Shown here: piece by piece, positions 13,679 through 27,230 of the stretch
Layout of the letters: every line of letters begins with the position of its first letter
Position numbering within the stretch: position 1 is the stretch's first letter
Source of the DNA: Sphagnum compactum
Taxonomy: Eukaryota; Bryophyta; Sphagnopsida; Sphagnales
Reading direction: 5' to 3'
Length of the DNA: 64,000 bases
Assembly (NCBI GenBank): GCA_965153455.1
Contig: OZ234498.1
Location: 18,352,001-18,416,000 of the forward strand
Made by a program: the position numbers and the translations under genes
The notes under the pieces: generated by a model
The model's database searches: none
What the model was told of the DNA's origin: nothing
What the model saw: the letters and a program-made list of their open reading frames with translations, nothing else

Positions 13679-14939
13679 TTTGTCTTTCTATATGGATTTT
13701 TCATGTACTGTCAACCTGCTTTCCTGTGGTATTTGGGATGGAGAGCATTAACAATACATTCACTCTCTCTTCAATTTTCCTTCATATTTTGTTGGGGGAT
13801 TTCACTACAGTTTCTTCATACTTGTCGACTGAGATTTTATCCATTCAAGGAATGCATATATTGAGTTTGTTGGCCATGCCTACCAAGGCAAGGATATTGG
13901 TCCTACTTACTTACCCAGGAAGTGGATATAGGACCTTTCTTTCACAGGAAAGGTTACCAAGGTGTATTCCAACATCAACTCAGTTGGGGTTCATCCATAA
14001 CAAAGTCATAACATTCTTCCGATGGATGGTGTAGGGGTGGCTTCTGGTTCACTCAGGCTGTTCTTTTGTGTGGTTTTAAGACCAGTTTTTTTTCCCCCAC
14101 AATGCTGTTTTTTTAACAAAAAAATTAGGATTTTCTTTTTTTGGGTTTTTCTAGTGTAAAGTTGAGTAAATTGCTAATATTTGGAAAAACATTTACCAAA
14201 TTTTTTATATAAAAAAACTGAAAAAAAAACCCCTGCAACTGACTGTTGTACTTTTTACTCTTCACTTGTGGTTTTGGGGTTCTAAAGGATCTGTTGAACA
14301 AAAAAATTCCCTAGAACTGATTCTAAAAGGGTAAACCCTAAATCCTAAACCCTAAATCAATTTTAGGGCTTAGGTAATGTTTTAATGCTTTAGGAGATTC
14401 TGAATTGCACAAAACTAGTGATGGAAGGAGAAATGAGAGCACATCACAAAAACATCTATTGACAGATTTCAAACTCTGTTCTTGCAGTTTGCAGGCTTTC
14501 AGTACAAACTCAAGACTGAAGGACATCAACACAATTACTAGAATCATCCAAAGAGTACCCAAAACTGGGAGTTATTGGGCCCCAGTTTTGTTGAAACTCC
14601 TGACAAAATCAAAAGTGAGGATGATGACAGTACACAGGGGAAAGCCAGGGCACAAAACTAGTTTTCTTGCCTAAATTGGTCCTCAGGGGAGTTTCACCCC
14701 CAGTTTTGGATTTGATTGTATGTGGCCCCTTCACTGCTAGTCTTATTCTTCATTAAATGTAACCTTGTCAGAAAAAAGATCCTGCAGATCTTCTGAACTG
14801 ATACCCAGTTTCATGAAACCGTACACAATTTTGGTCATTATAGATACGCTCAAATGGAGGATGAAACAGGGTTCAGAGTGTCAAACTAGGGCTCAAAGGC
14901 AGGGTGACTGTAAGTACTCTGACTTTAAGGATACTTAAA

Positions 14940-15315
14940 GTCACCCTGTCTTTGGGCCTGCTTTCACCCCTATCTCCTCTTTCAGTGGTATTCGCAAAGT
15001 AAGGAAAGTATATTTAATCTCAATATGAAATGCTGAAACTCCGCATTCAATGCACAAGGTTCCAGAGTAGTTGTACAGGTAGGAGCAGTGAAAATATATG
15101 TAGCGGCGGTGGAGGTGCTCAGGAAAGAGGAAGGAGCTCATAAAACTGAGTTCACCACCAAAATTGCTGGAAAAACTAGTCTGGGTTTCCGGTTATTTCG
15201 TTGTGTAAAATTTTCATTCCCAGTTACATGTTTGATGCCCTATTATGCCGAAACTGATCGGTCTCGGCCCCTAATTGTGGGACTTTACACATAACTCTAA
15301 TATGTCCTACAAATG
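14940..15315 (+). repeat. Dispersed repeat, copy A (copy B at 19265-19650)
   Basis: Shared blocks in order include CACCCTGTCTTTGGG, ATGAAATGCTG, AATGCACAAGGTTC, AGTTGTACAG, AATATATGTAGC and ATAACTCTAATAT. Identity is roughly 75-80% by eye. Just upstream, an inverted pair (CAGGGTGACT near 14899 and AGTCACCCTG near 14939) could form a stem. No protein was recognised. Confidence 0.75.
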
Positions 15316-15994
15316 AGCCAGGAAGAACAAACAAAGAAGGGGGGGAATGAAAACAGCCAGCCATATGCATGGATGCATTGCATCTCTTTTCTCTCATATT
15401 TAAGCTACTTAGGTTACCACCTCTTTGTGAATGGTAAAAGAAAGAGAAGATGTGAAAAAACTCAAGTTAGTGTTTTCAACAAGTGCCATTTACACCAACA
15501 AACGCACCATCCCCGTTTTCCCATTTTGAGGTCATCCAGTTGGATGAACCCCCAATTTTAGAACCCCTGGACAATCCTCCAACATGTGGAGGTTGGATGG
15601 GGCAACAAGAACCCAATGTAAAAAAGTGTCCATGCCACACAACATCCATCCATAGTGGTGCATTCCTGTGTGCTGGTTTGCTCTCTGGCCCACAAACATG
15701 GATCCCAACAAACCCAAGGGCTCTGATCCCTGTGAAGGTCCATACCTGCCAATTCAGCAATTGTCAAGTTTTCATAAATGGCAGAATCTAGCAGAATCGG
15801 CCACCACTGCAGATTCTAATATTTCTTACCTATCCTTGTTACACTAATGACTCATATGTGCTAGTTAGTGACCTATCTATTGGCCTTTATGCTAGGCTTA
15901 GGCCACATTATGCCTCAATTCATCCCTATCACTTGGCGCTTGGTGGGTATGGCCTGCCCCCAGTGACAACGTAAGGCAGAATGCACCCTTTACC

Positions 15995-16200
15995 AATGTT
16001 TTTTTTTCTCAATTTTGTGATTTTGTCGAAGTGGCAAATCATCCATAAGATAATTTAGCCAAATTTGGCTATAAAGCATATAAAAGCTAAAGAATTTAAG
16101 CATGCTTCTATATTTTTGGCTACCTACTGAAACTTAATATAGAATCTGGAAAATTTTAATTTTGTTAAAAAAAATCAAATTTTGGCAACTAGAGAATCCA
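15995..16200 (+). repeat. TTTGGCTA-family dispersed repeat, copy 1 of 3
   Basis: Core blocks are GTGATTTTGTCGAAGTGGC, ATCATCCATAAGA, TTTAGCCAAATTTGGCTA and a TTTTTGGCTACCTACTGAA-like block. Related copies occur at 19665-19845 and 30510-30740. Poly(A) at 16226-16247 follows. Confidence 0.7.
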
Positions 16201-16249
16201 GAAACCCACTTATTTTTCACCATTTCGGAAAAAAAAAAAAAAAAAAAAC

Positions 16250-18960
16250 TGCCAACTGATGAAAATTGACTGGAAATTTTCTGGAAAAGAAAACTCCATT
16301 ATGGTACATTATTTTAACTTTGCATCATCTTGAGTGCCCAACTCTTTCAACTGGGATTATCCACTTTCAGTAAATGTGCAAGAGGCCCTAACAAATTTGC
16401 AGTGTTTGTATTTAATTACTCTGAATATATGAATTCTTTGATCTTTTCAGTTACTTGATCAAGTTCAAGAGGAGGAAGATGAAACCTCATTCTGGCTTTG
16501 TTGTGGCCTTTCCAGTAAATAGTTAGTACCAATCAGTGATTTTTCCCAACTAATTTTGTTGTGTTTTTGGGAAAAACTCACCAATTTTTTTAATTTAAAA
16601 ATTAAAAATTAAAAAAAACCCTAAAATCTACAAAACTCGCCAAAATTTCAATATCACCAAACTTAATAAAAATGAATGAATGAATTATTTATTTTAAAAG
16701 CCCCTGGTACCAATGGGTTTTGCCAAATTGTTGTATTCTGCAATTGGAAAACAAGGTGTCATTTGTCTATCACCTGAGTCAGGAAGCTGTTGTCCAGTTT
16801 CTACCATTGAAGTAAGAAATTTGATGGACTGAAAAACAAGCCACCAAACCACAAAGTCATTCATTTATGGAAGAAAGGTGACATTCCGAGGTTTGAAGTT
16901 TGAACTAACCATGGTGGTTAGCTCCGTTTCTCTTTCTACTACTTACCGAGCAACATCCCACTAACCCTTACCTAGTATTGAACATCTATATGCATAATGG
17001 TTTAGGGTTTAGGGTTTATGGTGATTATTGGTTCATTCTACCAACCAATTGTTGGTTTATTTCAACAATTTTTATTTTTATTTTCCTTAACCCCCAAAAA
17101 ATGAATTTGATTTGCTCTTTGTGTAAATTCAACTAAATTTTCTCAGTTTCTGGGAAAAAAAATGCCAAATTTCCATTAACTTCAAATTATTTATTAAAAA
17201 AACCCCTGCTGCCAACCAATACTTCTGATGACCTGCCATTAAGGTTGGGTGTGATTTTGTTGTATTGCTCTCTGAATCCTAACCATGGTTGTTAGACATG
17301 TACTAAGCATCTATATGCATCTACCTACTTTATGGCCACCAAGTACCACTTAATTAATTAATTAATTAATTTTAAAATGCACTTTGGCACATTAAATATT
17401 AAAAAAACTTTTTGGCTCACATTATAAATTTTGTTTATATTTTTTACATGAATGGAAGAAATAATCATTTTTCATCCCACTTGATGCACACCATTCATTA
17501 AATGCACTTCTTCAAAACATATGTAATTACATGAATTTTTGTTTGCCAAAATAAGGTCCAATATGCCATTGAGATGGAACTACTCCCATGACTCTAGGAT
17601 AACAAATCTGTCAACTATCTTCAATTTGTGGGCAATATAGTCCATTTGTCATGATTTAGTTACTCTTTTTACAAGAATATAAAAGAAACAAGGTTATCTT
17701 TGAACTATTTACTAAAAAAATTCACAATTTCTTTTCAAGCTAGCGGTTAAATGGGGATAATAAAGACAATGATCAACCATTTCCCTTAAGGAATTAGGAA
17801 ACAACAATTTCTCAAGATCAAAACACCTCACCAAATGAGCAATGTTCTATTTATTTTGTTTGAAATATATGATAAGCCTAATTTGAAGGTGAACGAGACT
17901 TGAACGTACTTGTTATTACTAAATTTCAAATTTTTGACATGTAACGCAATAAAATTTTAATGTTTTTGATAATTAATAAATATTTTAATTAATGCTGAAT
18001 CGACTAAGGAACGAAGATAGTAAAGGACTGCTCCAATCTGTTTAGTGTAATTGGAGGGCATGTGACCTAGCTTTTTTATTTTTCTTGTGTTGTTTGGGGG
18101 GGGGGGGGGGAGGGGGAGCATTCCATTTTCCAAAATGCCCCCCAATTTTATTTTATTTTTTCTTCTTGTGATACCAGCGGGTTTCATGAGAAAAATAATT
18201 GAAGCGGGTCTTCATGCTTAGTAAGCCCACACCATGGTTAGTTATCACCTAATCTTGAAAGTCAATTGGGAGTTAGTGGTTAATGGCATAGTTTAAGTCC
18301 AAAGTGAGTTGGGGTTAGCAATGGGTTACACATAATGTGGATGGTAAAGTCTCCAATGGTGGGGGGGCATTTCCAAAATAAGAAGGGGTCTATGACTAGG
18401 CAGTAGTTAAGTTCAGCCCCACAATTTGGAAAGGTCCTACACCCGTGGGCTTTAACTGAGCAAGAAGGTTAAGCCAATGGTTATCATGAACCTAAATATA
18501 CATACATACATTATAAGGCATGGGAGAGGTGTAAGGACCATACAAGGCTTAAGGAGTAGGTACATTATCCCTTATCTTTCTTAGGACAGATATTCATGTA
18601 GGATGAGGCCCTAGGACTGGGGGTATTGGGTCCATTATTTTGGGAACACCCTAGCCTGAAGGCTAGGGTTTATCCAGCATAAAAATCAATGATTTCTAAT
18701 TTATTTTTAAAAAGTTACCATAATACCCAGTGGGTACCAGCTGGGTATCATGGTAAAAAGTAAAAAAACTAAACATGGGCATTTCGAAAAGTAAAATGCC
18801 CACATTTGCGGATGGATGTTTCGCTTTTCAAAATGCCTACTTGCAGATTTCATCAAACAAGGGGTACCTTCAACTAACTACACTAGCGGAAATCATGGCG
18901 GTTTTTAACAAGTATATGATGCCCTCCAGACACCACCAAGCAAATTCTCCCAGTGCTTTA
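16250..18960. other. Intergenic DNA, no gene recognised
   Basis: Contains a telomere-like GGTTTAGGGTTTAGGGTTTA (16999-17018), a TTAA run (17353-17371) and a G15 run (18096-18110). Moderately GC-rich sequence at 18200-18650 has no open frame of interest. Confidence 0.45.
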
Positions 18961-19264
18961 CATACTTATACTGACTCTTGTTGAACTGGTGTACTAGTGT
19001 GGTCAGCCTTCTCTCTCTGCACCTGCCCCCCTCCTCCTTCCACACTATTGTTTTTGAACTTGTGAAAGCTTTTCAGCCCATGGAAGAAGGTGGCCTTTAA
19101 AAGGCAACAATAAGTGAGAATGAGTGAGCACACAGGTTGCGGTTCGTGGTGATGGTCTGACAAACGTTCCAATACACAAAAACAAAAAGGCTTTGGGGGT
19201 ACCATCTTCTTACATGAACCAAGTCAGCAGCATTTGTGCTGATGAGAATAGAGTTATCTGCAAA

Positions 19265-19650
19265 GTAACCCTGTCTTCACCCTTTCTTTGGGTCTCCTTT
19301 CACCCCCTATCCCACTCTTTCACTGGTATCCGTAAAGACATTTTATTAAATCTCGGTATGAAATGCTGCAACTCAACATTGAATGCACAAGGTTCGAGAC
19401 TAATTATAGTAGTTGTACAGTTAGGAGTAGTGAAAAATATATGTAGCAGCAGCGGAGGCGCTCATGAAAAAGGACAGACAGGGTGAAACTCAGTTTACCA
19501 CCAAAGTTGATGGTTTTCTGAGTTTCATCCCCCCTTGAATGCTAATGTACTTTTTTGCAGGTTTTCTTTACATCTCACCCTGTGTATGACCAAACTCAGG
19601 GTTCTGGTGCTGTGTTTCTCTTACTTTACGGATAACTCTAATATAGCCTC
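19265..19650 (+). repeat. Dispersed repeat, copy B (partner of 14940-15315)
   Basis: Same block order as copy A. Here the repeat is followed almost immediately by a TTTGGCTA-family copy at 19665. At locus A the two are separated by about 700 bp, so locus A appears to carry an insertion or locus B a deletion. Confidence 0.75.
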
Positions 19651-19664
19651 GTATTGGTGAACAC

Positions 19665-19847
19665 TGAACAGGATTTTTTCTTCAAATTTGTGATGTAGTC
19701 AAACTGGCAATAATCCACAAACAAGGTTTAGCCAATTTTGGCTATAGAACAGCAGATGTCAAAGTAGACATTTTTTTATTTTGGCTAGTTGCTGGAACTT
19801 ACTGAAGAATTCTGGCAATTTTGAAAATTGGGGGGGGGGGGGGGGGG
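19665..19847 (+). repeat. TTTGGCTA-family dispersed repeat, copy 2 of 3, ending in G18
   Basis: GTGATGTAGTCAAACTGGC, AATCCACAAAC, TTTAGCCAATTTTGGCTA and TTTGGCTAGTTGCTGGAACT align with the copies at 15995 and 30510. It ends in a G18 run at 19830-19847. Confidence 0.7.
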
Positions 19848-19859
19848 ATCTGACTAATT

Positions 19860-22800
19860 AGAGTGCTAGTTGTACTGGGTGAAGCTGTAATAGTTGAATT
19901 CACCCATTATATAAACAAGAACAATTTCCTTGTGTTAAAGACAAAAGACTAGCTAGAGAATTCAGGGATTTAGCAACACCACATCATAAGCATAGATTTC
20001 AAGGAGCATATGAACAATGTGAAAGAGCGTCGAATGAAGAGTGAACTCAGGAACACATGGGTAGACAACAAGTTTAGTGTATATATAGTGAACTCCATTA
20101 GCTATAGACATCAAATGAATTAGGAAAAAAATGAAAAGCCCAAAATAATAGTATGGAAAAGCAACCATACTACAAAAATAGGTACCCACATAGAATGTGA
20201 CAAAACATTTAGTAATTGGTAGCTAGAAGGGAGCTCATGACTATGGTATTTGTGCAAAATACACTTCTGGGATGCTTACCTAGGTGTTGCGAGTTGAGAC
20301 CTCTAGCTTCTTGAAGTGGTGGCTTGAGATTTAGGGGAATTCTTGCCATTGACAATAATGGTTCAAAATTGGCATGCGCCAATTGAAGAATAGGCACATA
20401 ACTAAAGCCCACCACCTATGCGATCTTGTGCATGATTGTCAATTATCTCAAATTATTTACTTGAAATGGGGACCCATATTGTTGCCTCTAAGTGTGACAC
20501 TTGTGACAAGTGCATTAGTGTTTGCTTTCAAAGGACAAACCATAAAATTGAATACTATAACAATTTAATGGAATGATCATTTGAACCCCATGGTGTATGT
20601 TATGTGAGTAATTCCAAGCTTTGAAACATGTTGCTCTAAGAGCATTTCTCCAACTACCGAAATAGTTTGGATTCATTGCCACCTTGAAATTGTGTGTGTG
20701 GACATGTTTAGTTGGCAAATTATTCATCTGCCTTTTTGTTACATAATGGCATTATCAATGGAAGCGTAAACCATATTCAACATCAAAATTTGATTTTTAA
20801 GCTTTTTAGAAATGTTGACATGGAATAATTGACATCCAAATAAAAATACTTTTGAATGTTTGCTCCCCATACATGATTTTGTTGCCAACTTGAATTCTAA
20901 TACTTATGTGTGCACCTCCCTAATACCTATTGTACCCAGCCAAGTGGCCCACCTGCACTACTCCATAATTGGTGAAAGGAAATCTTGAAATATGGCCCAT
21001 TGTGTTAAGCCCAAAACTAGGTGAAGTCTCTTACAGGAACTTGTTTTCCTGATCAATCTTATTAAGACCATCTGTGCACCAGTTGCTAAGTTTCAAAGTG
21101 CATGGAGAATTATTTAGAAATAAGGGAAACCCTATTGGTCATGTGTCATGTGCTAACTCCTTGCCCATTGGAATTCAAGCTACCCCCCCTCCCCAAAGGA
21201 AAAAAGATAGAAACAGAACCTCCAGTTCAGCACCCATTACTATGACAAGAGAATTCACAATACCCTTTGATTACAAATTCCACCATCCACAATGGATTTC
21301 CTGAGCAATATGTAGGGTGGTAGGGTAGAACAGCCCATCACCGATCGGCAGCCGGTGACCAAACATCTATTTAGTGTGTTACAACAATGGTGTTAGTTTT
21401 TACTTATGTTGACTATTGTTCAAATAGACACCCATGACTGAATGTTCAACCATGAATCTTGTGTTTTGAAAAAAATTTAATGCAAATTGCCTTTGGAAAT
21501 AAGGGCAAGACACCCAACTTTTTAAAAAGAGCATTTTGGAGCATACTCATTTTTTAAATTATTTTTGTGCAACTTTTTGTTTGGTAATAAGGTCCAAGGT
21601 AACATTAAACAACAATGAGATGATTGTGAATTTGAAGCTTTATGCACATTAAAGTTTTAACAAGTGTTTGGGAAGTAATCCCTAGGTGAACATAAATCAA
21701 CATACAAATAAACAAATTGCCATATTTTAAAATAGACCCCACACAAGAAACAACTCAATTAAAATAGTGAGGACAACTTTGAAAACCATTGGAAACCTTG
21801 AACCTGGACTTTCCCAGCACAATTTATATATTGCACTTTCCCACCAAAAATCTGGAAGCAACAAGGCAAGGGTAAAGATCACAAAGTATTGTAGTCCTGG
21901 AATAAAACCTTATAGATTAAACATGTCACATCAAGGAGGAAATTCGTTGCATGAGTTTCAATGTTTTCTAGAAAGATTACAATATGGAATCAATAAGGGA
22001 TTAAACAACAATTTAGTTACAATTGAGATCAAGAAGGTAATAGAAGTCAACCCTATGCAAGGGAGGTGAAGAAAAAAGTCCCTACTACATTTAAGATTAA
22101 GGAAGAAGTAAAAAAAGTTCTTATTACATTTGTGGTCAAAGAGGAGGTAAAAGAGTTTGAAGAAATAAAAATAATGCAAACAAAGCCAAATCCAAATGGC
22201 ATACCAAAGTTAGTACAAGAGTACAATGCAAGTATTCAAACTATCTCTATTATCATTGGATTCAACAATTAACATTCTTGAAAGTGCCATCCTATGCTCT
22301 AGAAGTAGCAGTGTTGTAGATTTCCTTCTTTTCCATCATTCGCACCTTGAAATACATTCCCACTCCATGCACATCCACAATTGATGTCACATTAGATTGA
22401 AAAAACTTTATTGAATTCTATAAACTACTTGTTTCAACTGAAAAGTTGGAAACCTATGCAATTGAATTTTATCCAAATCTAACACATTTATTGATATCTT
22501 GGTCTTCATACAAGAAACACATATTTGTACCTTTTATAGGACCTAAACAGACAATATTAAATCCTTAGAGATTGGGACTAGGAAGAATAGGGCTGGAAAT
22601 GAATGTACCAATGTAAAAGGAAGCCTTGCAACAATCATCACAAAGTATTAGGGGTGTACCACTAACAAATTGCACTCCAATACATTTGAATGTGCCACAA
22701 CAATAGTGAAGTGGGATTTCTTGTACCAATTGTGAAGACCAAGAGAATTGACATCTGCAACTTGTCACCCCAACAACATAGGAAAGTCAACATTCACAAG

Positions 22801-23030
22801 TAGCCCCAACATTAACATAATAACAATGTCATCCTCCCACCACACCAATACAAAGTTCTACTAGAACTAACAAAATACCTAATGCATCTAAACAAACCAA
22901 ATGGACAAATCAACAACTAGAAGTTGCCATGGATGTAGTGGAGAGGGGACACATATTTGTGAAAAATTAACAAATATTGGAACATTCCATGTATGACCTC
23001 ACATTCAAATCACTTCAATAATAAAATTAA
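19860..23030. other. Intergenic DNA, no gene recognised
   Basis: No protein family was recognised. A Lys/Glu-rich frame at 21767-22260 is interrupted and could be transposon debris, but nothing identifies it. Confidence 0.4.
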
Positions 23031-23039
23031 AAGTAGGAA

Positions 23040-24580
23040 AATGGGCCCCCAAGGTGTGTTAATAGAATAGGAGGATGTAATGATTATCACTTGGGTTGTG
23101 AACATGTAAAATTTTGGATTATCAATCACCTTGCAATAGTTGAAGTTGAAGGTTATTAAACTCACAAAAACCAAACCTACCCCATTTTATAATAGTGTTC
23201 TAGGAAGGAATTAGTGGTATTGGTTTAAAAATGTCATCCAAAAATCAATATTTGGCTTGCAAAAAGATTAGAGGTTTCTAGGGAAAAAAGGTATACTAAG
23301 GAAACATGCCATAACTTTTATCACAACTTGGTAAACTTGTACACACAACACATATATCCATCAAATCACATTTGGAATTCAAATGAGACAAGAATTCAAG
23401 CAAGCCAACAATTTGGTGCTAAGGTTTTGGCTAAGCAATGCTCACATGATGTTTATAACACCATCCCTAAATCTCAAGAATGGTTGATTATGAATTGCAT
23501 TCTTAATGTTGCAAGGGTAGCCCTACCTACATTTTACATTTTTAAAGGTTCAAAGATGCAAGAAAATTACATATAATTATGCGGACTAAGAACATGCATG
23601 GCAATGCAAAAAAAAACTTAGATGATAACTAACCTTTACAAGCAATGATTGGTTCCTTTTGTAAATTTATTCAAGGGGGTTTTTAAATAATTAACATCTT
23701 TCAATTTTAGAGGGGCATGGTTCTCACATCACAATACACGCACTTGAACAAGTAACAAAAGTTGGGGTGGACATGGTCGCCTTATCTACTCATATTTTGA
23801 TGTGACCATCCATTGGATGTCACCTATTTCAAACCATTCAATATAACTTTTAGAAAAAAATTTTAAAAAAATTGTTATGGCAAAATACAAGTATCTTGAA
23901 CTAGACAAAATCATATGAACAACATAGGAGGACAAGGCCTTGTAATAATCCTTGAAAAAAAAAAACATAAAATCAGGTTTTAGGGTTTTTGGAATTTGGC
24001 CATTGAATCTTGAAACCATTGTTGGAAAGTTTGGAAATGTGTTCATTATAGCAAAAAAGAGGAACATAAAAATTCATACCATTCAAATGCAATAGATGAA
24101 CCTAATAGTGATGCTAAAGCTGCCACAAAATTGTTGAACATTGCTAGAACCTTTCAAGCAACATTTCCAATTACTCCTTCCGTGTTTGATTTCCTTTCTT
24201 CACCCATGTTTCGTTACTATGTTGAAATGCCACATAATTTTGCCACCTTGATAAACAACCATGAAAAAGATTTGTTGGTGGTGAACTTGGAAAATGTTAT
24301 TCCATAATTAGATAATTCCATAATTTAATAATTTAATTGGTCCAAGTTAAATTCAAGAAATTGTAGGATTTGCTAACCTATTGTTGCTACCAATATTACT
24401 AACCAAAAAAAGACAAGGCAATGAACCATTGGTGGACTATTCTAGTTCACATGTGGTCGCATCAAACCAATACCTAGTAGTTCTGAAATGAAAGGCAATG
24501 GACAAAGAAGTTGCTAATAAACTCAAGAGTGGAAAGTGAAAGAAAGGGAAGTTATTATCCAAAAAGGCTTAAAGTATACA
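23040..24580 (+). pseudogene. pogo-like (DDE_1) transposase pseudogene, near full length
   Basis: Decayed blocks appear in family order: an N-terminal GPQGVLI helix-turn-helix-type region at 23043; an NxxWYWFK-like segment at 23205; WNSNETRIQASQQFGAKVLA at 23371, where the canonical first catalytic Asp of NSDETG is Asn; IPKSQEWL and TFYIFKGSK; CMAMQKKT; HITIHALEQVTKVGVDMVAL at 23728; LDVTYFKPF after a frameshift; FRVFGIWPLNL near 23980; and EPLVDYSSSHVVTSNQYL near 24430. Stops and frameshifts are numerous. The LDGH block carrying the second Asp is destroyed. The element is inactive. Element termini were not identified. Confidence 0.85.
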
Positions 24581-25599
24581 AATTATCCTAGGTTAATTGA
24601 ACAATTCAAAGGAAAATTGAAAAGGAGGATAGAGCTAAATTCAATGATGCATGGTCTAGCATTGTTATTAAGGATGTTGGTGAAAGATTTCACAATAACT
24701 TTAGAGTAAGGTTTTGAGCCCATCCTTTAGGCAACAAAAGGTTTGGCTTAAGAATCACATATGCATAATAGTGAAGTGTTAAACATAAAAAAAAGGAAAA
24801 AATGTAGCTTGTTGGCATGTCTTAACTAAGCTGTAATTTTCCACTCAACAACTATAAATGAACGAGGTTTTGTGGTGGGTTTTGATGGCATTTATGATGG
24901 TCAATTAGAAAGGAAACAAAAGGACATAAGGAAAAGACAGATAGGTCAAGGTCTGTTTTGAGTTCTAAATGCAATAGTGATGATCACCTACAAGAAAAAA
25001 AGACAAAAAAAATAAAGAGGTAAGGGGAGTTTGTAATGGGTTTTAGTAAGTCATCCAGGGGAGAAAGGGATTAATAGTACTTAGACCAAAGAGAAAAAAA
25101 AGGACAAAAAATAAAAAGGAATTGAGGAAGTGAAGGAAATAAAAAACTTGAAACATGAAATAAGAGCTCTAGGGAAAATAATGTGAGAAGAGAGAGAAAA
25201 GGATTGAGAGAATGGACAAAAATAAAATAAAAATGTTTGCTCCTATTGCAAGTAGCAATGGTAATGGGGATTCAACAATGGTTATAAGTGGTGATGGTGG
25301 TTGTTGTTTCCTACAAGAAACAACCGCTACAAGAAATCCCAGCTTTTTTAATCGAGAATTTTGGTTCACCCCCCCCCCCCATAGTTTTTTTGCCCCCATG
25401 TCCAACTTGACCAAAATGCCATTTTGGACAAGTCGATTTGGACCTAATCATTTTGACTGGGTCTTTTTGGTTGGTTTTTTGACTAGGTTTTTTCAACCGA
25501 ACCACCGTGATAATAATATAATTTGGGCAACAACCAAAAAAATTATTATTTATATTATTTTATTTATAATTAATATGAAATATATAATTAATTAATTAC

Positions 25600-27230
25600 C
25601 CTACTCCACCTTACCTTAACCCACCTACCTACTTAATTAATAAAACTAATAATTAATGCCAAAATTTATTTATTTATTTACCTACCAACCTTAAGCCTAG
25701 GTTAGGCCACTTAGCTTAGCCACCTAGATTAAACTAAACCCCTTAGGCTAGGCCAAGTTGCCTAGGCTATGTGGTTTAATAGGTTTTGCAACCTAGGCTA
25801 CCTAATTAGGTCACATAAGTAACCAAGGTAGCCTAGGTTGCAAGTGTGGGGACTTGAACTCCTTGCTTCCACATTGAGGAGTCAAGTCCTTAACCATTGC
25901 ACCACCACCTAATAAGGTGATTATTTTGGACAACATATTGTAATAAACATGATTTTAGACTAACATATTGTAATCAACTTTCATGAGTTTTTTTTCAACA
26001 TATTGCACTAAATGAACTTGAATTTTTTTACATTACTTACATAAATAGGTGTTATAAGTAAGTTAACCTAGGTAGTTAGGAGGTACCTATTAATAAATGC
26101 ATGTATTTTGGTAACACGTAGGTTATAGATTATTAAATTTTATAGGTACCTACTAAGTCTATGTTTATACTTCATACGCCTATGCTATTTAGTAGGCTAT
26201 GTAGGTACATACTAACCTATAATTGATAGATCTAGCCTAGGCATACTAGGTAGGTAGCTTAGCCTATTAAGTAGCTATAGGGTTAAGTTACCTACCTAAT
26301 ACTAAGTTAGGTTACCTACCTAGTGGCCTATCCTAGGTTAGTTACATACCTACCTAGTAGGCCTAAATGGCCTAAGTAGCTTAGGTTAAATTATGTACCT
26401 ACATAGTAGGCCTAGGTTAAATTAACCTAGGCTATTTAAGATGTATACCTACCTAAGTAGCCTAGTTAGGCTATGTACCTATTTAGCAGGCCTAGGTTAG
26501 GCTACCTAAGCTATGTACCTACCTAGGTAGCCTAGGTTAGGCTACAACATACCTACCTAGTAGGCCTAGGTTAGCTTAACCTAGGCTACTTAGGTTAAGC
26601 TACGTACCTACCTAATAGGCCTAGGTAGTTTAGGTTAGGCTACATACCTACCTAGTAGGCTTATGTTAGGTTATTTACCATGTAGGCCTAGGTGGCCTAA
26701 ATTAGGTTACATACGTACTTAGTAGGCTTAAGTGGCTTAAGTTAAATTACTTACCTTATAAGGCTAAGTGGCCTATGTTATGTATGTAGCTACTGAGTAT
26801 AGCCTAGGTTAAGCTACTTTATACCTAATAAGCCTAGGTGGCTTAAGTTACTTACCTAACTAGTATGATAGGCTACCTATCTACTAGGCCTAGGTGGCCT
26901 TTACCTAATAGGCCTAGACTACATATCTATAGTAAGCCTAGGTTAGTAGGCTACCTACATGGCTAATAGGGTTACCTAGTAAACCTAGGTCACCTAAGAT
27001 ACCTACCTAGAAAGCTTACACTACTTACTTATAGGCTACTTAATAATCCTAGGCTACGTCCTAGGTAACCTATTAGATAGGTTTAGGCTAGGCTACCTAG
27101 TTAAGCTACTAATTAAATTATTACTAAACAAATAGCCTACTAGCCTTATGCTACGTTAGAGAAGTAGTCTAAGCCTAGTTTAACCTACTAATTATGTTAG
27201 GTTAGGTACGTAATTTAGGCTTCACAAGTA
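25600..27230. repeat. CCTAGG-rich degenerate array
   Basis: Dominated by permutations of CCTAGG, TAGGCTACCTA, CTACCTAGTAGGC and GGTTAGGCTACATACC. The words are largely self-complementary, so the array can fold on itself throughout. Periodicity is irregular, with local units of roughly 30-60 bp. No coding potential is present. Confidence 0.85.
25845..25909 (-). repeat. tRNA-derived SINE head (pol III A and B boxes)
   Basis: On the minus strand an A-box-like TGGTGCAATGG (25904-25894) is followed 33 nt later by a B-box-like AGTTCAAGTCC (25860-25850). An intervening arm CTCCTCAATG..AGCAAGGAG resembles an anticodon and variable region. The acceptor stem is poor, so a SINE head or tRNA relic is more likely than a working tRNA. 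The body would run left into the CCTAGG array. Confidence 0.5.

Noticed and set aside
21767-22272. Lys/Glu-rich frames as a possible retrotransposon gag
   Set aside because: No zinc knuckle, protease or reverse transcriptase nearby, and no long terminal repeats were seen.
25845-25909. Functional tRNA gene
   Set aside because: The A and B boxes are plausible, but the acceptor stem and anticodon arm do not fold well; called a SINE head instead.
25600-27230. Possible CRISPR-like or regular satellite array
   Set aside because: There are no constant repeats with unique spacers, the period is irregular, and this is a plant nuclear context.
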